Below are positions 10,001 through 19,451 of a DNA stretch of 64,000 nt, one piece after another (the stretch's first letter is position 1; the number at the start of each line of letters is the position of its first letter). The notes beneath the pieces were generated by a model. That model saw nothing but the letters and a program-made list of their open reading frames with translations, ran no database searches and was not told the DNA's origin. Source of the DNA: Leishmania mexicana MHOM/GT/2001/U1103. Its lineage: Eukaryota; Euglenozoa; Kinetoplastea; Trypanosomatida; Trypanosomatidae. The position numbers and the translations under genes are program-made. The DNA lies in the NCBI RefSeq assembly GCF_000234665.1, contig NC_018329.1:804489-868488 (forward strand), given 5' to 3'.

Positions 10001-10561
10001 GCGTAGTTGCGGCCGTGAGCGGCGGGTGCGTTAGCGGGCCCTCTCCCCCTCCGTCTTCACCCGCGCTGCGACTGACCATGACGCAGGCGTCGCATACGGG
10101 GAGGCCGCTGCTCTCCATCCTACTCCCCCCCCTTCCCGCCCCGCCCCGATGGCGCCATCCCTTTTGGCGGTTTGAGAACTGTTTTCCTCTTGCTGTTCTG
10201 TGTGGTGGCTACTTGCGACACAACCGCCGCTGAGATCGGAGGAACAGGTGGAGGTCAACGCCGACGTGCAATGAAACATAGAAGCCGACGGAGGAGGAGG
10301 GCGGTTTGTGTTACCGCTGCTGCTTCTTCCCCCCTCCTCACAGAAGCCGCGCGTGTGTGGGCACGTGTATACCCCCGGTGTTGTCATGGCACACGCCCCG
10401 TCTCGCGCTTCTTTTCTACACTCTGCCACTCTTTGTCGGGTACCTTCTGTCCTCTCTCTCCTTGGGCCATTTTGTTTTCGATCTTGGCAGCCGTCATGAG
10501 GGCATAGAGCACGCACACCCCAAACACCAATGCAAGCGTAAAGACCTTGTTCAGAGCTTTG

Positions 10562-10587
10562 ACACACACACACACACACACACACAC
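10562..10587. repeat. (CA)n microsatellite
   Basis: Uninterrupted AC dinucleotide run of 26 nt in the spacer upstream of the SYCP2-like gene. Confidence 0.9.
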
Positions 10588-10855
10588 GCATCACTCTGTG
10601 CTGCCCCCCTCTCTCCTTCGCCTCTTCCTCCTCTGCTGTGCCACATTCACATCACCGGCCCCTCCCCCTCTTCCTGTGCTCTGCGCGCATGAGAGGCGCA
10701 CCGCCAAAAGGTGCGGAGGGAAACACGACAAGATAGAAGGAGGAGGGAAGCCGTGCAGAGCTGTGCTGACTGCACGTACGCGCATCCATTCATAGACAAG
10801 CAGACACACCCACATACATCTACAAGCAGCTGTGCTACACTTGTATCAACCCCCC

Positions 10856-10858
<3 letters not shown>

Positions 10859-10888
<30 letters not shown>
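10859..10888. repeat. (CA)n microsatellite
   Basis: Uninterrupted AC dinucleotide run of about 30 nt, roughly 90 nt upstream of the ATG at 10978 and so possibly within the 5' leader or splice-site region. Confidence 0.9.
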
Positions 10889-10890
<2 letters not shown>

Positions 10891-10977
10891 GTTATTGCCA
10901 GCAGCCGCATCCCGCGCTGTGCACGCACGCACCTGCCCTACACATATAGAGACACCAACACGCGTACCGTCGTCGCC

Positions 10978-12891
10978 ATGCCGCGCCAACCGACCAAAAA
11001 CCGCATTAACATGCACGACATTGTCGAGCAGCCCCTCACCGCCATTCCAGATGCCGTGGACGCGGTCCTGCGCCGTCCAGAGCCGCTGGACGAGCTCGAG
11101 GTGCAGAGCATCTTCTTCGAGAGCTCGTACATACTTCTGCGGGCAGAGGAGGCGCTCTCGGCCAAGGACGGCAACGCATTCTGTGCCCTCTTCAAGATCT
11201 TCTCTGAGGGCTTTGCCCACAGCGAGGCCTCTTTCGAAGAGGGCATCCGCACAATGGTGGAGAACGAGTCCTTGCTGCAGACAATGCACGCAATTTTCAA
11301 AGTGGTTGTGGAGCAGGAGGCCCTGCCGCTGCACAGCGCCGGCACCGTTGAGCTTATCCAAGTGCTCAGCAGCCTGTGCGATGGCGCGGCGCTGAAGGAC
11401 AGGTGTGGGGCGCTGTTTATGCGGGGGTTTGCCAAGGTACTGCAGCGTGTGTACTCAAACACAGAGGAGGCGCGCCGGCACTTCCACGTGCAGCGAGGCA
11501 CAGCAACGGCACTCATCAACCTTGTGAAGGGGTCAAAGCAAAACAAACAGCGCCTGGCATCGTGGAAGTTCGTGGCGGACTGCTGCGCTGCCTCTGTTGA
11601 CGTCTTCTTCCAGTTGCAGTGTGTCGAGCTGCTGTTCCGTGTGTCGCGACAGAACAAAGACGTCTTCTCCCACCTCGGCGGCTCACTCCCGCCCGCAACG
11701 ATCGAGGAGTTGCGAGCGCTGCCCAACGACGGCACGCTGCTTTCTCGCATGACGCTGCTGATTGAGCACCTCAACGAGGGCCGCGCGCAGGTGCTGCGCT
11801 ACCCACTGAAGGAAGTCGTTGCCGCGGAGACGACGCTGACAAGCTCCACCAATGCCTACTTCACGCCCAACTACGTGATTGTCATGGTCACGGCCGCCAA
11901 CGCCGACAACATTACGATACCGTACCGCATCATCCGCTCCATTACTCTCGGCCGCGATGGTCGCGTCATTGTGCGACTGGAGGAGTTCCCCGTCAAGCTG
12001 GAGTTGCTGCTGAGCCACACGACGGGCATGGACACCGTCACCTTCTACATGGCCCAGGAGGAGCTCGCCACCTTCAAGCAGTCCACGGTACGGCAGTGGA
12101 TCGTGGAGGCGCTGCAGGTGCGGAAAGAGGAGCAACGCCACCACCGTCCACCGCAGGCACCGCGCTCCCCGGACTCCATGGTGAAGCCAGCGGAGAAGGC
12201 GGAGCCGGTGGCACACGAGTCTTTGTCTTCCACGACGCCTGCTGCTTCTTTGCATGAGACTTCTGATGACACGGTCACGGCAAGGAAGAAGGCGCGGCTG
12301 GAGGGTGCCGCAGCATCTGCTGCTGCAGTGCCCTGCACGAATCATCCTCCAATTGCCGCCCTCCTGCACGTGGTGGATGCGCTGGTGGAGCAGGCAGCTA
12401 CGCCGAATGAGGCGCAGGCGATGTTGCTGCAGCTACGTCGGCTCATGGAGGCTCGCAAGGAGATGCAGCGCGGGAAATCGATGGATAACCTAAGCGACGC
12501 CATGCGGCACATCCAAAACCGCGTTGACGAGACGCGCCGCACGGCAAAGGAGAACAGAACGGCGTGGCACCAGGCCATGTTGGAGGAGCTGGAGCGAGTA
12601 GAGAACGTCGTAGTCGGTGCGCAGGACAAGGCGGCAGCGGGGGTGGAGCAGCTGAATGATCACCTGAAGAAGGTCAAGGCGAGCAACCAGGCCATCAACG
12701 AACGGATTGCGTGCATGGATATTGAGTTGCAGCAAACCTTGGAGGAGCTCCGTGAGGAGGAGCTGCGCTGGACCAACGAGATCCACACCAAGTGCATGCG
12801 TGAGGCGGAGCGACTGGAGTTCGAAGTCGATCAGCACCTTGTCAACCGTAGCCGGCCAATGGCGCTCTTATCGGACTACATGCGACAGTAG
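10978..12891 (+). CDS. SYCP2-like protein, candidate kinetoplastid kinetochore protein (KKT17/KKT18 type)
   Basis: 637 residues from the ATG at 10978 (MPRQPTKNRINMHD). The order of regions is: an all-helical armadillo-like part (about 15-270); a beta-rich PH/Spt16M-like domain (about 280-380, with YVIVMVTAANADNITIPYRII and FPVKLELLLSHTTGMDTVTF); a low-complexity linker rich in Pro/Ala/Glu (about 385-455); and a C-terminal coiled coil (about 490-630). This order matches vertebrate SYCP2, and in kinetoplastids KKT17 and KKT18 are the known kinetochore proteins with this architecture. The assignment is by architecture and fold pattern rather than by signature residues. An unverified recollection is that T. 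brucei KKT17 and PACRG lie close together on chromosome 3, which would fit. An ordinary conserved hypothetical cannot be excluded. Confidence 0.65.
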   Translation: MPRQPTKNRINMHDIVEQPLTAIPDAVDAVLRRPEPLDELEVQSIFFESSYILLRAEEALSAKDGNAFCALFKIFSEGFAHSEASFEEGIRTMVENESLLQTMHAIFKVVVEQEALPLHSAGTVELIQVLSSLCDGAALKDRCGALFMRGFAKVLQRVYSNTEEARRHFHVQRGTATALINLVKGSKQNKQRLASWKFVADCCAASVDVFFQLQCVELLFRVSRQNKDVFSHLGGSLPPATIEELRALPNDGTLLSRMTLLIEHLNEGRAQVLRYPLKEVVAAETTLTSSTNAYFTPNYVIVMVTAANADNITIPYRIIRSITLGRDGRVIVRLEEFPVKLELLLSHTTGMDTVTFYMAQEELATFKQSTVRQWIVEALQVRKEEQRHHRPPQAPRSPDSMVKPAEKAEPVAHESLSSTTPAASLHETSDDTVTARKKARLEGAAASAAAVPCTNHPPIAALLHVVDALVEQAATPNEAQAMLLQLRRLMEARKEMQRGKSMDNLSDAMRHIQNRVDETRRTAKENRTAWHQAMLEELERVENVVVGAQDKAAAGVEQLNDHLKKVKASNQAINERIACMDIELQQTLEELREEELRWTNEIHTKCMREAERLEFEVDQHLVNRSRPMALLSDYMRQ

Positions 12892-13856
12892 GCGGTGTCG
12901 TGCCACCGAACGCGCATGTAGCACGACCTATTTCCTGTGCTGTGTGCTCTATCCTTGCGCGCTGCATCAGTGCACGCACAGGTGCACGCGTAAGCCCGGC
13001 GCTACAAAACCCGAAAAGAGAGGGTGATAATGCGGGGATGTGCGCTGTTGCTCGGCGGCAGGCGTGTCTGTCTGTGCTGTGGTGTGTGGTCTGTGTGTCC
13101 GCCAGAGGGAGTTTAGAAGGAGGGCAAGGGGGGAGGGAGGTGCATACGAGAATGTGTGATGCCGCACTGCACAAGCCCGCATGCCCCATCCCGTGCTCGT
13201 TGTCGTCTGGTATATTTCCTGTGTCTCCCCTCTCTTCCTCCTTCTCTGTGCTTACCGTGAGCCATCACGCACCCATGCATGCGTGCGGGTGCTCTCTGCC
13301 AACCTGCCTGCCTTTAGACAAGAACAATGTCAGCGAGATAAAAACGAAACGACGTGAAAAGGATGGAGAGTGTGGCGGCAGCAGCACATCTCACCTCGCG
13401 GTAAAACCGAGGGGAGAAGGTCGATTGTTTTATTCTGCCGCCGCTGCACCTTCCTCGTTCTCTCTTCTGCTCCCCTTGTGCCTGCGTGCTTGGCGTGCGC
13501 TACGAATCATGATGTTTTCGTGGCCCCGTGCTGCTGCTTCCTTTTATGGTTGCGTGGTTGGTCCTCCCCTCTCTGCACTCAAAGTCTCTCCTCTTTTGCG
13601 TTTCGCTGATCGCCTTTCTACCCGTTCTTCTCGGCATCATCACAACGACGTCACGCACACGTGCGCACTGCTGAGCCGCCTGCTGCTGCTGAAAAGATCA
13701 ACAACAAAGCGGACTAGTGTTTATCCGTCTCTGCTTTCTCACTGTGTTGGGCTCGAGGTTGTATGCGCTTCTTCGCGCGCGTGTATGTAAGTCGCTCTAT
13801 ACTTTTTCTTCTCTGAGCACCTCTCTGCGATTCCCACGGGAGGCACTCGGTGCATC
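12892..13856 (+). other. Spacer before PEX2
   Basis: 965 nt, pyrimidine-rich in its second half (about 13200-13830). No gene, repeat or strong structure recognised. The ATG of PEX2 follows a tract near 13800-13830. Confidence 0.5.
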
Positions 13857-14849
13857 ATGGCGTGGCTTGGAGACGCGGTCGACGCGCAGTACACGATCGA
13901 CACGGTGTCGAAGCAACAGGCGCTGCTGCCGTCCTCCAATGCCTTTTCAATCTTCCCGAAGGATCATGTTCTGCGCATCTTTCAGCTAGATGCGCTTGTG
14001 TTGCAACAGGAACTCGTCGAGATTCTGCAAATGGCGCTCTTCCATGTGTTTGACATCCCGCCCCTCCAGCACTTTCGCTTCGCCTATCAGGAGGAGCTTG
14101 TGCTCGTGTTGGATGCCCTGTTGTACCGTCTGTCGGTGTGGAGCATGGGGCAGTCCATCGGGGACCGACTGCAGAACTTAGTCCTTCGCGATGAAGAGCG
14201 GGCGCGTCTGCTGGCCCTGCAGAACACAAGGTCGATCCTCCCCAGCCTCGCTCCATCCCGCCGACTCCTGCTGGTGCACGCGATCATGACGCTTGTAATC
14301 CCGTACGTCACCCGCAAGGTGCAGCGAAAGGTACTAGAGGAGGGCTGGGAGCGTGAGCCCGTCGCAACGACGCGGTATCGCATCGCCAAGGCACTCCGCT
14401 ATGCCGTCGTCACATGGTCTTTGCTCTCTCTTGCCAACACGTTCAACTTCCTGATGACGGGGAAGTACCGCACCCTCGTCGAGCGCAGCCTGTCTCTCCG
14501 TCTCGTCTACGGCTCGCAGCGGATGATGCGCTTTACAAACCTACTCTACATGAATCAGCACGTGCAGTGGCAAACGTGGATGTCGCTCTTCAGCGCGCTT
14601 AGTCTGGGGCGATACTTCCGGCGACTCATGAAAAGCTTCAGCTCCGTTGCATCGTCGCCGGCGTTGCTATCCATGAACGAGAACTTGTGCAGCGCGTGCC
14701 ATGAGCTGCCGACAGTGTGCCAGCGGTCGAACTGCGGCCACCGCTACTGCTACTACTGCATCAAGAGTCGGCTGCTCGATAGTCAATCCACCGGCTCCTT
14801 TCGTTGTATAAAATGTGGCCAAGCCGTGCACAGCTGCGCCCCTGCGTAG
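13857..14849 (+). CDS. PEX2: PEX2, RING-finger peroxin (glycosome/peroxisome import)
   Basis: 330 residues. The N-terminal two thirds is the membrane-embedded Pex2/Pex10/Pex12 domain; the diagnostic stretch near 195-235 (FNFLMTGKYRTLVERSLSLRLVYG then YMNQHVQWQTW) parallels the PEX2 block with a GKYxTLxERLLG motif. A C3HC4 RING lies at about 278-325: CSAC, NCGHRYC, YYC and a final CIKCG. PEX2 forms, with PEX10 and PEX12, the retrotranslocation E3 ligase that ubiquitinates the receptor PEX5; in trypanosomatids this serves glycosomes. PEX10 is encoded 14 kb downstream on the same strand. The alternative PEX12 is unlikely because the RING here is complete. Confidence 0.87.
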   Translation: MAWLGDAVDAQYTIDTVSKQQALLPSSNAFSIFPKDHVLRIFQLDALVLQQELVEILQMALFHVFDIPPLQHFRFAYQEELVLVLDALLYRLSVWSMGQSIGDRLQNLVLRDEERARLLALQNTRSILPSLAPSRRLLLVHAIMTLVIPYVTRKVQRKVLEEGWEREPVATTRYRIAKALRYAVVTWSLLSLANTFNFLMTGKYRTLVERSLSLRLVYGSQRMMRFTNLLYMNQHVQWQTWMSLFSALSLGRYFRRLMKSFSSVASSPALLSMNENLCSACHELPTVCQRSNCGHRYCYYCIKSRLLDSQSTGSFRCIKCGQAVHSCAPA

Positions 14850-15018
14850 GTCGCAAGGGAATGTCCACCTGTCGTGCTGTGCTTAGCCGTCGTCCCTGCT
14901 TTGTTACTCTGCCGGCGTGCATCGGCCCGCCTCTCTCTGCGTGTTCAAGTGAAGGTGTCTGGCTGCATGGGCTTCCGTAGGTCATGTGAGATGGTGGCGA
15001 TGGTGCTTACCGAGGAGC

Positions 15019-15036
15019 GACGTCGGGGCCGACGTC
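15019..15036. repeat. Short perfect inverted repeat
   Basis: GACGTCGG and CCGACGTC separated by GG form an 8-bp stem in the PEX2 3' spacer. Confidence 0.75.
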
Positions 15037-15662
15037 CGTATGTGCCCCCGGCCCTCCTCCCCACCTCTCTGCCCCCACCCTCATCACCACCGTCCCATTC
15101 GTCTCAATAACGGTACGTATGTGTGTGAGGAGGTGCGGCTCTTGGGATGCGTGTGTTGCTGTCGAGGAGAGAAGAAAGGGAGGGGGGGGGCGGGGAAGAG
15201 GATGCACGCATCGTCGCCATGATCAGAAGAAGGAGCAACTCTGCATTTAGATGCCATGTATATCGTGTTGGATGATGGTGGTGGGTGAATGTGGTGCGGC
15301 ATACCCATGGAAGCGGCTGCCTTGCCGGGAGAGGTGGCGCATCTATATTCCCGTACATGTCAAGGCGGCATTTTGTTTCGTGTGGGCGAAGATATATCAT
15401 CGCCTCCTCCTCATCAAATCTCCTCCTCATTTCTCTGCATATGTACGTGCGTATATACATGTGTGTGGTCATCATCGACGCAGGTGTGGCACAGTGAGCT
15501 GTACCCTCGCCTTTTGGGACCGGGCACTCTCTCTGTTGACTCCCTCGTCCCTTCCCCTCCCCCTCATCTCTCCCCCGCCTTTCTCTGCCTCCCTTCTTCT
15601 CCGTGCATCTGTGTGCGCGGATGCATCGCTTTGGCGTCGCACTCGCGTACACACACGCGCGC

Positions 15663-15688
15663 CGCACATGCATATATATGCATGTGCG
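15663..15688. repeat. 26-bp perfect palindrome
   Basis: The 26 bases are exactly self-complementary: the left half begins CGCACATGCATAT and the right half mirrors it. It ends 47 nt before the ATG of the PHD-finger gene, i.e. in its likely 5' leader or splice region. RNA made from it could fold to a near-blunt hairpin; as DNA it could extrude a cruciform or bind a dimeric protein. Confidence 0.9.
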
Positions 15689-15735
15689 CATCAGTCACAT
15701 CTTCTGGCGTTTTGGGAAGACCGGCAGAGGCAAGG

Positions 15736-16248
15736 ATGGACCCGGCACTGGCGGTGATGTCGCCTTTCCAGAATGAGGCGAGGGGTATTGACGGGATGCT
15801 GGAGGACGCTGTGGAGGAGATTACGCGGGCATCGTCGATCGGCGTAAGTAGCGGCAACAACCGAACTTCTGGCGCTGCCGACGGCGCCTCTGCCGGACCT
15901 CCTGCGTTGTCGGCTCTTCCCTTGACCCAGTGCAGCTTCTGTGCCCAGTCTACCACCACCCGCGCCGTCCCGAAGGACGGCATGTACGTGTGCACCAACT
16001 GTTTAGCTGAGCAGGGAAGCCGGCCCCGTTTGTTCCCGCTCGGCACTTTCAAGTGTTGCCCCACCTCCACAGAGGCGATGGACGGTGATGTGGTGCGGTG
16101 CGCCGGTTGCTACCGCTGGTACCACGTGCACTGTGTAGGCATCACGGATAGCGTGCTGCGGAACTACGTGACTCTCTCCACCACCTCATGGTACTGCCCA
16201 GAGCCGGCCTGCTGTGATCGCGTGCTGCGAAGGTATTTGAAGAGGTAG
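15736..16248 (+). CDS. Small PHD-type zinc-finger protein
   Basis: 170 residues from the ATG at 15736 (MDPALAVMSPF); a second in-frame ATG lies 7 codons later. The first 60 residues are low-complexity (Ser/Gly/Ala). Then a Cys-rich module: CSFC and CTNC pairs (about 64-67 and 84-87), followed by a PHD-like arrangement, CC, CAGC, WYHVHCVG and WYCPEPACC (about 107-158). The aromatic-His-x2-Cys-Val-Gly segment is typical of PHD fingers, which usually read histone H3 tails or other chromatin marks. No catalytic domain is attached. Nuclear role is inferred from the domain only. Confidence 0.75.
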   Translation: MDPALAVMSPFQNEARGIDGMLEDAVEEITRASSIGVSSGNNRTSGAADGASAGPPALSALPLTQCSFCAQSTTTRAVPKDGMYVCTNCLAEQGSRPRLFPLGTFKCCPTSTEAMDGDVVRCAGCYRWYHVHCVGITDSVLRNYVTLSTTSWYCPEPACCDRVLRRYLKR

Positions 16249-17018
16249 ACACATGAGTAGCGACAACCAAAGGAAAGCAAGCGAAAAATGCGGTGATGGG
16301 TGTTTCTCTCTGTGTAAGGCGGAACGCGGAGAGGATAGCGCCGGCGAGGGGAGGGGATGGGCGGAGAAGTCTTCACCTCCGCTCTTCTTTTTCCCTCTGT
16401 TCGCCTTCTGTGGGTATTCGATGCTCCGCATGTGCGGAGGCGTGCGTGTGTGTATGCACCAAATGTACGGTGCACGATTCCATGCGACGTGTACACTTTA
16501 GAACGTCGCAGCCGAGGCTGAATCCCCCCTCCCTCCAGCGCGATACGAAGTGTTGTGCTGGTTGTGATGTAGAAGAGGGGGACGGTGCTCAGCGGCGAGG
16601 TGGTCGAGTGCCCCTCCTCCCCCCTCTCTTACATCATCTCTCTGTTGCACGTTTCCACACAGGTACGGGCATCCCTGCGTAGCATCACCTCCTTGGTATT
16701 GCCGCTCGACGCCAAGCACGTGCATGTCCTGCCTGCCCCACCGCTCTCCCCCGTATGTCGCCGCTGCCGCCGTCTGCTACGCGTTACCTTTCCCTTTCAC
16801 TTGTTGGCGCCTTATTCACTTTGTTTTGCTCTGGAGCTCTGCGCTGGTGCAGCCCACGATTGGTTTCGGCCTTTTCTTGCTTCGCTATCTCTGCGCGTCG
16901 GTGAGCGTGGGAGGTGCTTATGGGAGGGGCACCCTCCTTACCGGCAAAGACCCACACATCGACACTGCACGGCGGCGCATGGGGTGGACGTGATGATACC
17001 GTGGGCCCTGCAAACATC
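16249..17018 (+). other. PHD-membrane protein spacer
   Basis: 770 nt, with a small hairpin (CTCCGCA TG TGCGGAG) near 16424-16439 and pyrimidine-rich sequence at about 16595-16660 and 16735-16800. Open frames are shadows. Nothing else recognised. Confidence 0.5.
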
Positions 17019-18599
17019 ATGTGTGACTTCTTCTACGGTGATGCCGCCCCGCCGCACTATCAAAGCAGCGCGAAGTCAGCCTTCACGCCTCTCCTGCAGA
17101 CGTGGGTGAAGCCAGAATGGCTTGAAAACAGCACTGCCGCCTTTCTCGACGCCATGCTGTACACCGACGACAGCGGCGCAGCTGTGGCGCAGGTGTGGCT
17201 GCGAATTGACCCAGATGATTCTCATGGGCTGGGCGCCGCACCGCCCCTCTCTTTCCTCGTGGCAGCGTGTCGGGCACCGCTGGTTTGTCCGAGTCAAGCC
17301 AATGCCCCCATTATCAGCGGCGCAGCTGTGCTCGCTGATGACGCGACATCAGCCGTTCGTCAGTTTCACCTTGTATACCCGTGTGTCAGCGGCACTAACG
17401 CTTTACTCCGTGAGGTGGTGCACAACTGGGACGGGGTACGGCTTTCTGTGACCCGCAAGCGAGCACTCCTCAGTGTGGCGGGCGCGACTGCTCCTTACAC
17501 AGCGACTGCGGTGGTGAACGAAGTTGCCACCGCAGGTGTGTTTGTGCTAGAGTCGGGCGGACACCACCGAGCTGACGCCTTCCATGTTCGAACCGACGCG
17601 GCTGCGCGCCAAGGGCTGGTTCCTCCTGTCACTGTGCTGCAGATGCGGGCGCCGCTTTCGCAGGGAGAGACGTACCGGCGTCTTCAGCACGGATGCCTGA
17701 CCGAGTCACTGGTAGGCTTCGTCGTGCACGAGCCGTACCGACAGTGCTCTATCTTCTCTCTTGCCGCTGTCCCCTCCGCCGGTGCGCAAGCGCTGTATGG
17801 GAAGATGCACACGGTGCTGGAGATTAGCACCGCCCCCCTCCACGACGCCGATGAAGCGCTGGTCCCTTTCTGCGGTCTTGCTCAGCGACTAGTGTACACC
17901 GACTGCACCTTGACGCGCACCCTACTCCACGCCTCCCCTCTTCTGGAGGTCACAAGGGTGGTGCTGAGAGTACAAGTGGAGGGGGCACTTTCTCGACCGG
18001 CGTCTCTCTCACCCTTGAGCAACGTGACATGGCAGTTGTGCGGCTCGCAGCGCTACGAGGCCACCGTGGTTCGGCTGCAGCGGCCTCTAGAGGAGCGACT
18101 GAGTTGGGTCGTGGAGCCACTCCGCGCCGTCTCGTCGGACCTGCAGTGCGTAGGTAGCGCCTTGAACCGTGCAGAGGCTAAAGCAACGGCGGCGCGGGGG
18201 TGTTCTGATTCTGATCCACGAAGTCAGATGCGTTGTGTCACGTGTGTCGCGGAGGCGCACTTTTCATCTTTCTCGCGCCACGGAGGCCACTTCACTGGTG
18301 GCGTTAGTCGTCGCTGCTCTCTCACGCTGTCCGCTGACGCCATTTGCTCTGTGTACCGGCACCAACCGCGAACGGAAGGAGGAGCGCACGAGTCACGCAG
18401 CTGCCGCAGAACATCCGCGACGTGGTGGCAGCCACCCCCGCTGTGGCTGTCCCGCACCGCGTGCTCCATCACGCATTGCAGCCTTTTCGAGCTGTCTGCG
18501 CTGTACTGCCTCGTCCTCGTGCTCAGTTTTCTCGTTCTTCTGCTGCGGAGGGGCAGAGGGAGAGACCGTCTCGCTCACAGAGATTCCGTCGCCTGGTGA
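17019..18599 (+). CDS. Conserved-type hypothetical protein with C-terminal membrane anchor
   Basis: 526 residues from the ATG at 17019 (MCDFFYGDAAPP). I do not recognise the family. The first 400 residues look like a folded, beta-rich globular region. The C-terminal 130 residues are Cys/Arg/Ser-rich and end with a hydrophobic segment of about 20 residues (ALYCLVLVLSFLVLLL) followed immediately by RRGRGRDR, the pattern of a single C-terminal membrane anchor with a basic cytosolic flank. No N-terminal signal peptide is obvious, so tail-anchored and type I topologies are both possible. The alternative frames over 18190-18720 also stay open, so a C-terminal frameshift was considered, but the membrane segment argues for the frame given. 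Confidence 0.65.
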   Translation: MCDFFYGDAAPPHYQSSAKSAFTPLLQTWVKPEWLENSTAAFLDAMLYTDDSGAAVAQVWLRIDPDDSHGLGAAPPLSFLVAACRAPLVCPSQANAPIISGAAVLADDATSAVRQFHLVYPCVSGTNALLREVVHNWDGVRLSVTRKRALLSVAGATAPYTATAVVNEVATAGVFVLESGGHHRADAFHVRTDAAARQGLVPPVTVLQMRAPLSQGETYRRLQHGCLTESLVGFVVHEPYRQCSIFSLAAVPSAGAQALYGKMHTVLEISTAPLHDADEALVPFCGLAQRLVYTDCTLTRTLLHASPLLEVTRVVLRVQVEGALSRPASLSPLSNVTWQLCGSQRYEATVVRLQRPLEERLSWVVEPLRAVSSDLQCVGSALNRAEAKATAARGCSDSDPRSQMRCVTCVAEAHFSSFSRHGGHFTGGVSRRCSLTLSADAICSVYRHQPRTEGGAHESRSCRRTSATWWQPPPLWLSRTACSITHCSLFELSALYCLVLVLSFLVLLLRRGRGRDRLAHRDSVAW

Positions 18600-18844
18600 G
18601 CTCCCACTCTTGCATGCACGCACGCTTCCCACCGCCTCCGTCTCTCCTTTTGTGCGCAGTGTCTGTCTCACTCTCTACATCCGCATTTCTTTATAGTGCC
18701 GCTCTGTCTTTCTACTGCTAACACGCTACTGCTGCTGCTGCTGCTGTCGTTGAATGAGGTGCCCCACTGACACGGCTCACCCATACGCCCAGAATAACGA
18801 TCGAGGAGGAGTAATGGGCACATGCACACTGCTGTGCAGACACG

Positions 18845-18862
18845 CACACACACACACACACA
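18845..18862. repeat. (CA)n microsatellite
   Basis: Short AC dinucleotide run in the spacer. Confidence 0.8.
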
Positions 18863-18986
18863 AACCGTGCTCGACGTAAGCGCAGAAGGACTGTGACTCA
18901 GCTCTCTCTTCGCCTTTTTTGTGAAAGGCGCAGAACCCTCTTCTTTACTGAACACCATCGCACGGATGGCGGGCACGAGGTTGACT

Positions 18987-19009
18987 CCCCTCCCTCCCTC
19001 CCTCCCTCC
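18987..19009. repeat. (CTCC)n microsatellite
   Basis: Tandem CTCC units, about 5 copies, in a pyrimidine-rich spacer. Confidence 0.8.
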
Positions 19010-19451
19010 ACCACACGCAGAACGCATCCCCGCTTGAGGCGTTCGCCGTCATGGTGTGTGTCTGTCACTCTGCAACCCTGTCATACCGGCCTCTCTATTC
19101 CCATCCCTCGCCTCTCTGCGTTGCCCCCTGACCCCCTTCGCTCACAAACACATACACATGCCCGGCATCACAGCAACAACTGACTTCCTCCCTCCCTCCA
19201 GCGAAGAGTGGGTGCACCTCTGCCTCTTGCCATCCGCGTCTCCCCAGCTGCCTTCTTGTTTCACGTCTCACCCTAGATCTCTCTGTGCGGCAGCCATCAT
19301 CGACGTGCTGACAGCCCTCGCTCGTCTTTTCCGCAGGCGCTTCGCTCCGCGTTACAGCGCACCGCCTCTGCCGCTGCTTTTGCTCTCTCAACTCTCTTCT
19401 ACGTGTCTCACCTCCCGCCCCCATCGTCTCTGCTGGTATCGATAGCGGCAC

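Larger units (their letters stand above)
10001..10977 (+). other. Spacer before the SYCP2-like gene
   Basis: A 977-nt spacer with two uninterrupted (CA)n tracts (10562-10587 and 10859-10888) and C-rich pyrimidine runs. The downstream reading frame stays open back to 10711, but without an ATG before 10978 that is likely to follow the splice site. No gene seen. Confidence 0.5.
14850..15735 (+). other. PEX2-PHD spacer
   Basis: 886 nt. Contains an 18-nt perfect inverted repeat (15019-15036), a G-rich patch near 15178-15190, a pyrimidine-rich stretch about 15530-15600 and a 26-bp perfect palindrome at 15663-15688. No protein gene supported. Confidence 0.55.
18600..19451 (+). other. Spacer before the 133-aa membrane protein gene
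   Basis: 852 nt with a (CTG)n-like patch near 18728-18750, a (CA)n tract (18845-18862), a (CTCC)n tract (18987-19009) and a long pyrimidine-rich run from about 19180 to 19440. Acceptor AG probably at 19444-19445. No gene. Confidence 0.5.

Noticed and set aside
16914..17018. Longer N-terminus for the 526-aa protein
   Set aside because: The upstream extension begins at a non-ATG codon in pyrimidine/G-rich spacer with low-complexity residues.
18169..18721. Possible C-terminal frameshift of the 526-aa protein into other open frames
   Set aside because: The original frame ends in a hydrophobic segment followed by RRGRGR, a plausible membrane anchor, which argues for the frame as annotated. Needs comparison with orthologues.
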